This document shows, piece after piece, positions 5,305 through 5,859 of a stretch of DNA of 5,859 bases. The stretch is from Streptomycetaceae bacterium (lineage in GTDB: Bacteria > Actinomycetota > Actinomycetes > Nanopelagicales > Nanopelagicaceae). Position numbers and translations under genes: made by a program. The DNA lies in NCBI GenBank assembly GCA_027490415.1, contig JAIXYD010000025.1, forward strand, positions 1 through 5,859. The letters run 5' to 3'. The notes below the pieces were generated by a model. The model did not search any database. It saw only the letters and a program-made list of their open reading frames with translations, and had not been told where the DNA came from. The first letter of the stretch is position 1. Each line of letters starts with the position of its first letter.

Positions 5305-5859
5305 TAATCAACCTCTGGCTTAACAAGTGGGAACAAAATAGTTTCGCGAATTCCAAGTCCTGTTAGCGCCATCAGCAATCTATCTGCGCCCATTCCCATT
5401 CCACCCATTGGAGGCATACCAAATTCCATTGCACGTAGGAAATCTTCATCAAGCTGCATAGCTTCTAGATCACCCTTAGCGCCGAGAGCTGCTTGTTCGA
5501 GTAAACGCTCGCGCTGAATAACAGGATCGATTAACTCTGAATATCCTGTTGCAAGCTCGAATCCATCGACATAGAGATCCCACTTTTCAGCAACGCCAGG
5601 AATCTCGCGGTGTGCGCGGACAAGAGGAGATGTATCAACTGGATATCCCATGACAAATGTTGGTTCAATCAATTTATCTTGGGATACATGCTCGAAAATC
5701 TCTTCTGCAAGCTTTCCAGTAACCCACTTAGGATCAATCTTCATCCCTAACTTGGTAGCGATCTTCTTCAATTCTTCAATAGGAGTAAGGGCCGTGACGG
5801 TTTCGCCCACCCCTTCAGAGATGGCATCGTAGAGAGAAATTTCTTTCCACTGTCCACCC
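5304..5859 (-). CDS. lysS: Lysyl-tRNA synthetase, C-terminal part (5' end outside window)
   Basis: The frame is open to the window edge and gives 184 residues of a class II aminoacyl-tRNA synthetase, about the last third of a roughly 500-residue LysRS. The first visible residues (WKEISLYDAISEG) match the catalytic-domain region that follows motif 2. The middle has PTFVMGYPVDTSPL and the ERLLEQ region. Near the end is class II motif 3, GMGMGADRLLMAL, containing the invariant Arg that contacts ATP, followed by the closing RETILFPLVKP. The enzyme charges tRNA-Lys in the cytoplasm. Motifs 1 and 2 and the anticodon-binding domain lie outside the window. A GTG at 5810 is internal, not the start, since homologous sequence continues upstream of it. 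The TAG stop overlaps the next gene's start by one base. Confidence 0.96.
   Translation of the reverse strand, partial: GGQWKEISLYDAISEGVGETVTALTPIEELKKIATKLGMKIDPKWVTGKLAEEIFEHVSQDKLIEPTFVMGYPVDTSPLVRAHREIPGVAEKWDLYVDGFELATGYSELIDPVIQRERLLEQAALGAKGDLEAMQLDEDFLRAMEFGMPPMGGMGMGADRLLMALTGLGIRETILFPLVKPEVD

Noticed and set aside
5304..5810. LysRS read as a complete gene starting at GTG 5810
   Set aside because: The same frame continues with LysRS-like sequence to the window edge, and class II motifs 1 and 2 are missing, so the gene is truncated by the window, not short.

Overview
The window comes from the chromosome of an actinobacterium with a moderate base composition, clearly less GC-rich than Streptomyces or Mycobacterium. 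Three things point there. The Clp ATPase is of the actinobacterial ClpC/ClpC1 type and starts almost exactly as I remember mycobacterial ClpC1. The acetyltransferase resembles the stand-alone ArgA of M. tuberculosis (Rv2747 type). The lysS-to-clpC neighbourhood is typical of the phylum. Short intergenic gaps and base composition would suit a streamlined freshwater lineage (acI / Nanopelagicales), but that is inference. I see no mobile element, CRISPR array, tRNA or rRNA.

Layout, right to left, because nearly everything lies on the minus strand. At 5859-5304 is the C-terminal third of lysyl-tRNA synthetase (lysS, cut by the window edge). Its stop overlaps by one base the GTG start of an ArgA-like amino-acid N-acetyltransferase (5304-4807). 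A 148-bp gap follows, holding a 14-bp palindrome and a perfect 11-bp inverted repeat, then clpC (4658-2157). A 53-codon plus-strand ORF for a very basic peptide (1992-2153) converges on clpC with 3 bp between the stops. It diverges from the left-hand minus-strand unit: a possible 25-codon leader ORF (1963-1886), murQ (1876-965), and a MurR/RpiR-family regulator (842 to beyond base 1).

Functionally there are two blocks. The right block is housekeeping: lysine charging, the first step of arginine synthesis and ClpCP proteolysis. The left block is peptidoglycan recycling. MurQ converts N-acetylmuramic acid 6-phosphate to GlcNAc-6-phosphate and lactate, and the adjacent SIS-domain regulator probably senses an amino-sugar phosphate and controls this pathway and itself. 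A good promoter and a 7-6-7 inverted repeat sit in front of the regulator gene.

All large genes are ordinary. The parts worth a second look are small: the duplicated ribosome-binding/start region that creates the leader ORF before murQ, the candidate regulator operator, the long inverted repeat before clpC, and the unrecognised 53-residue protein.
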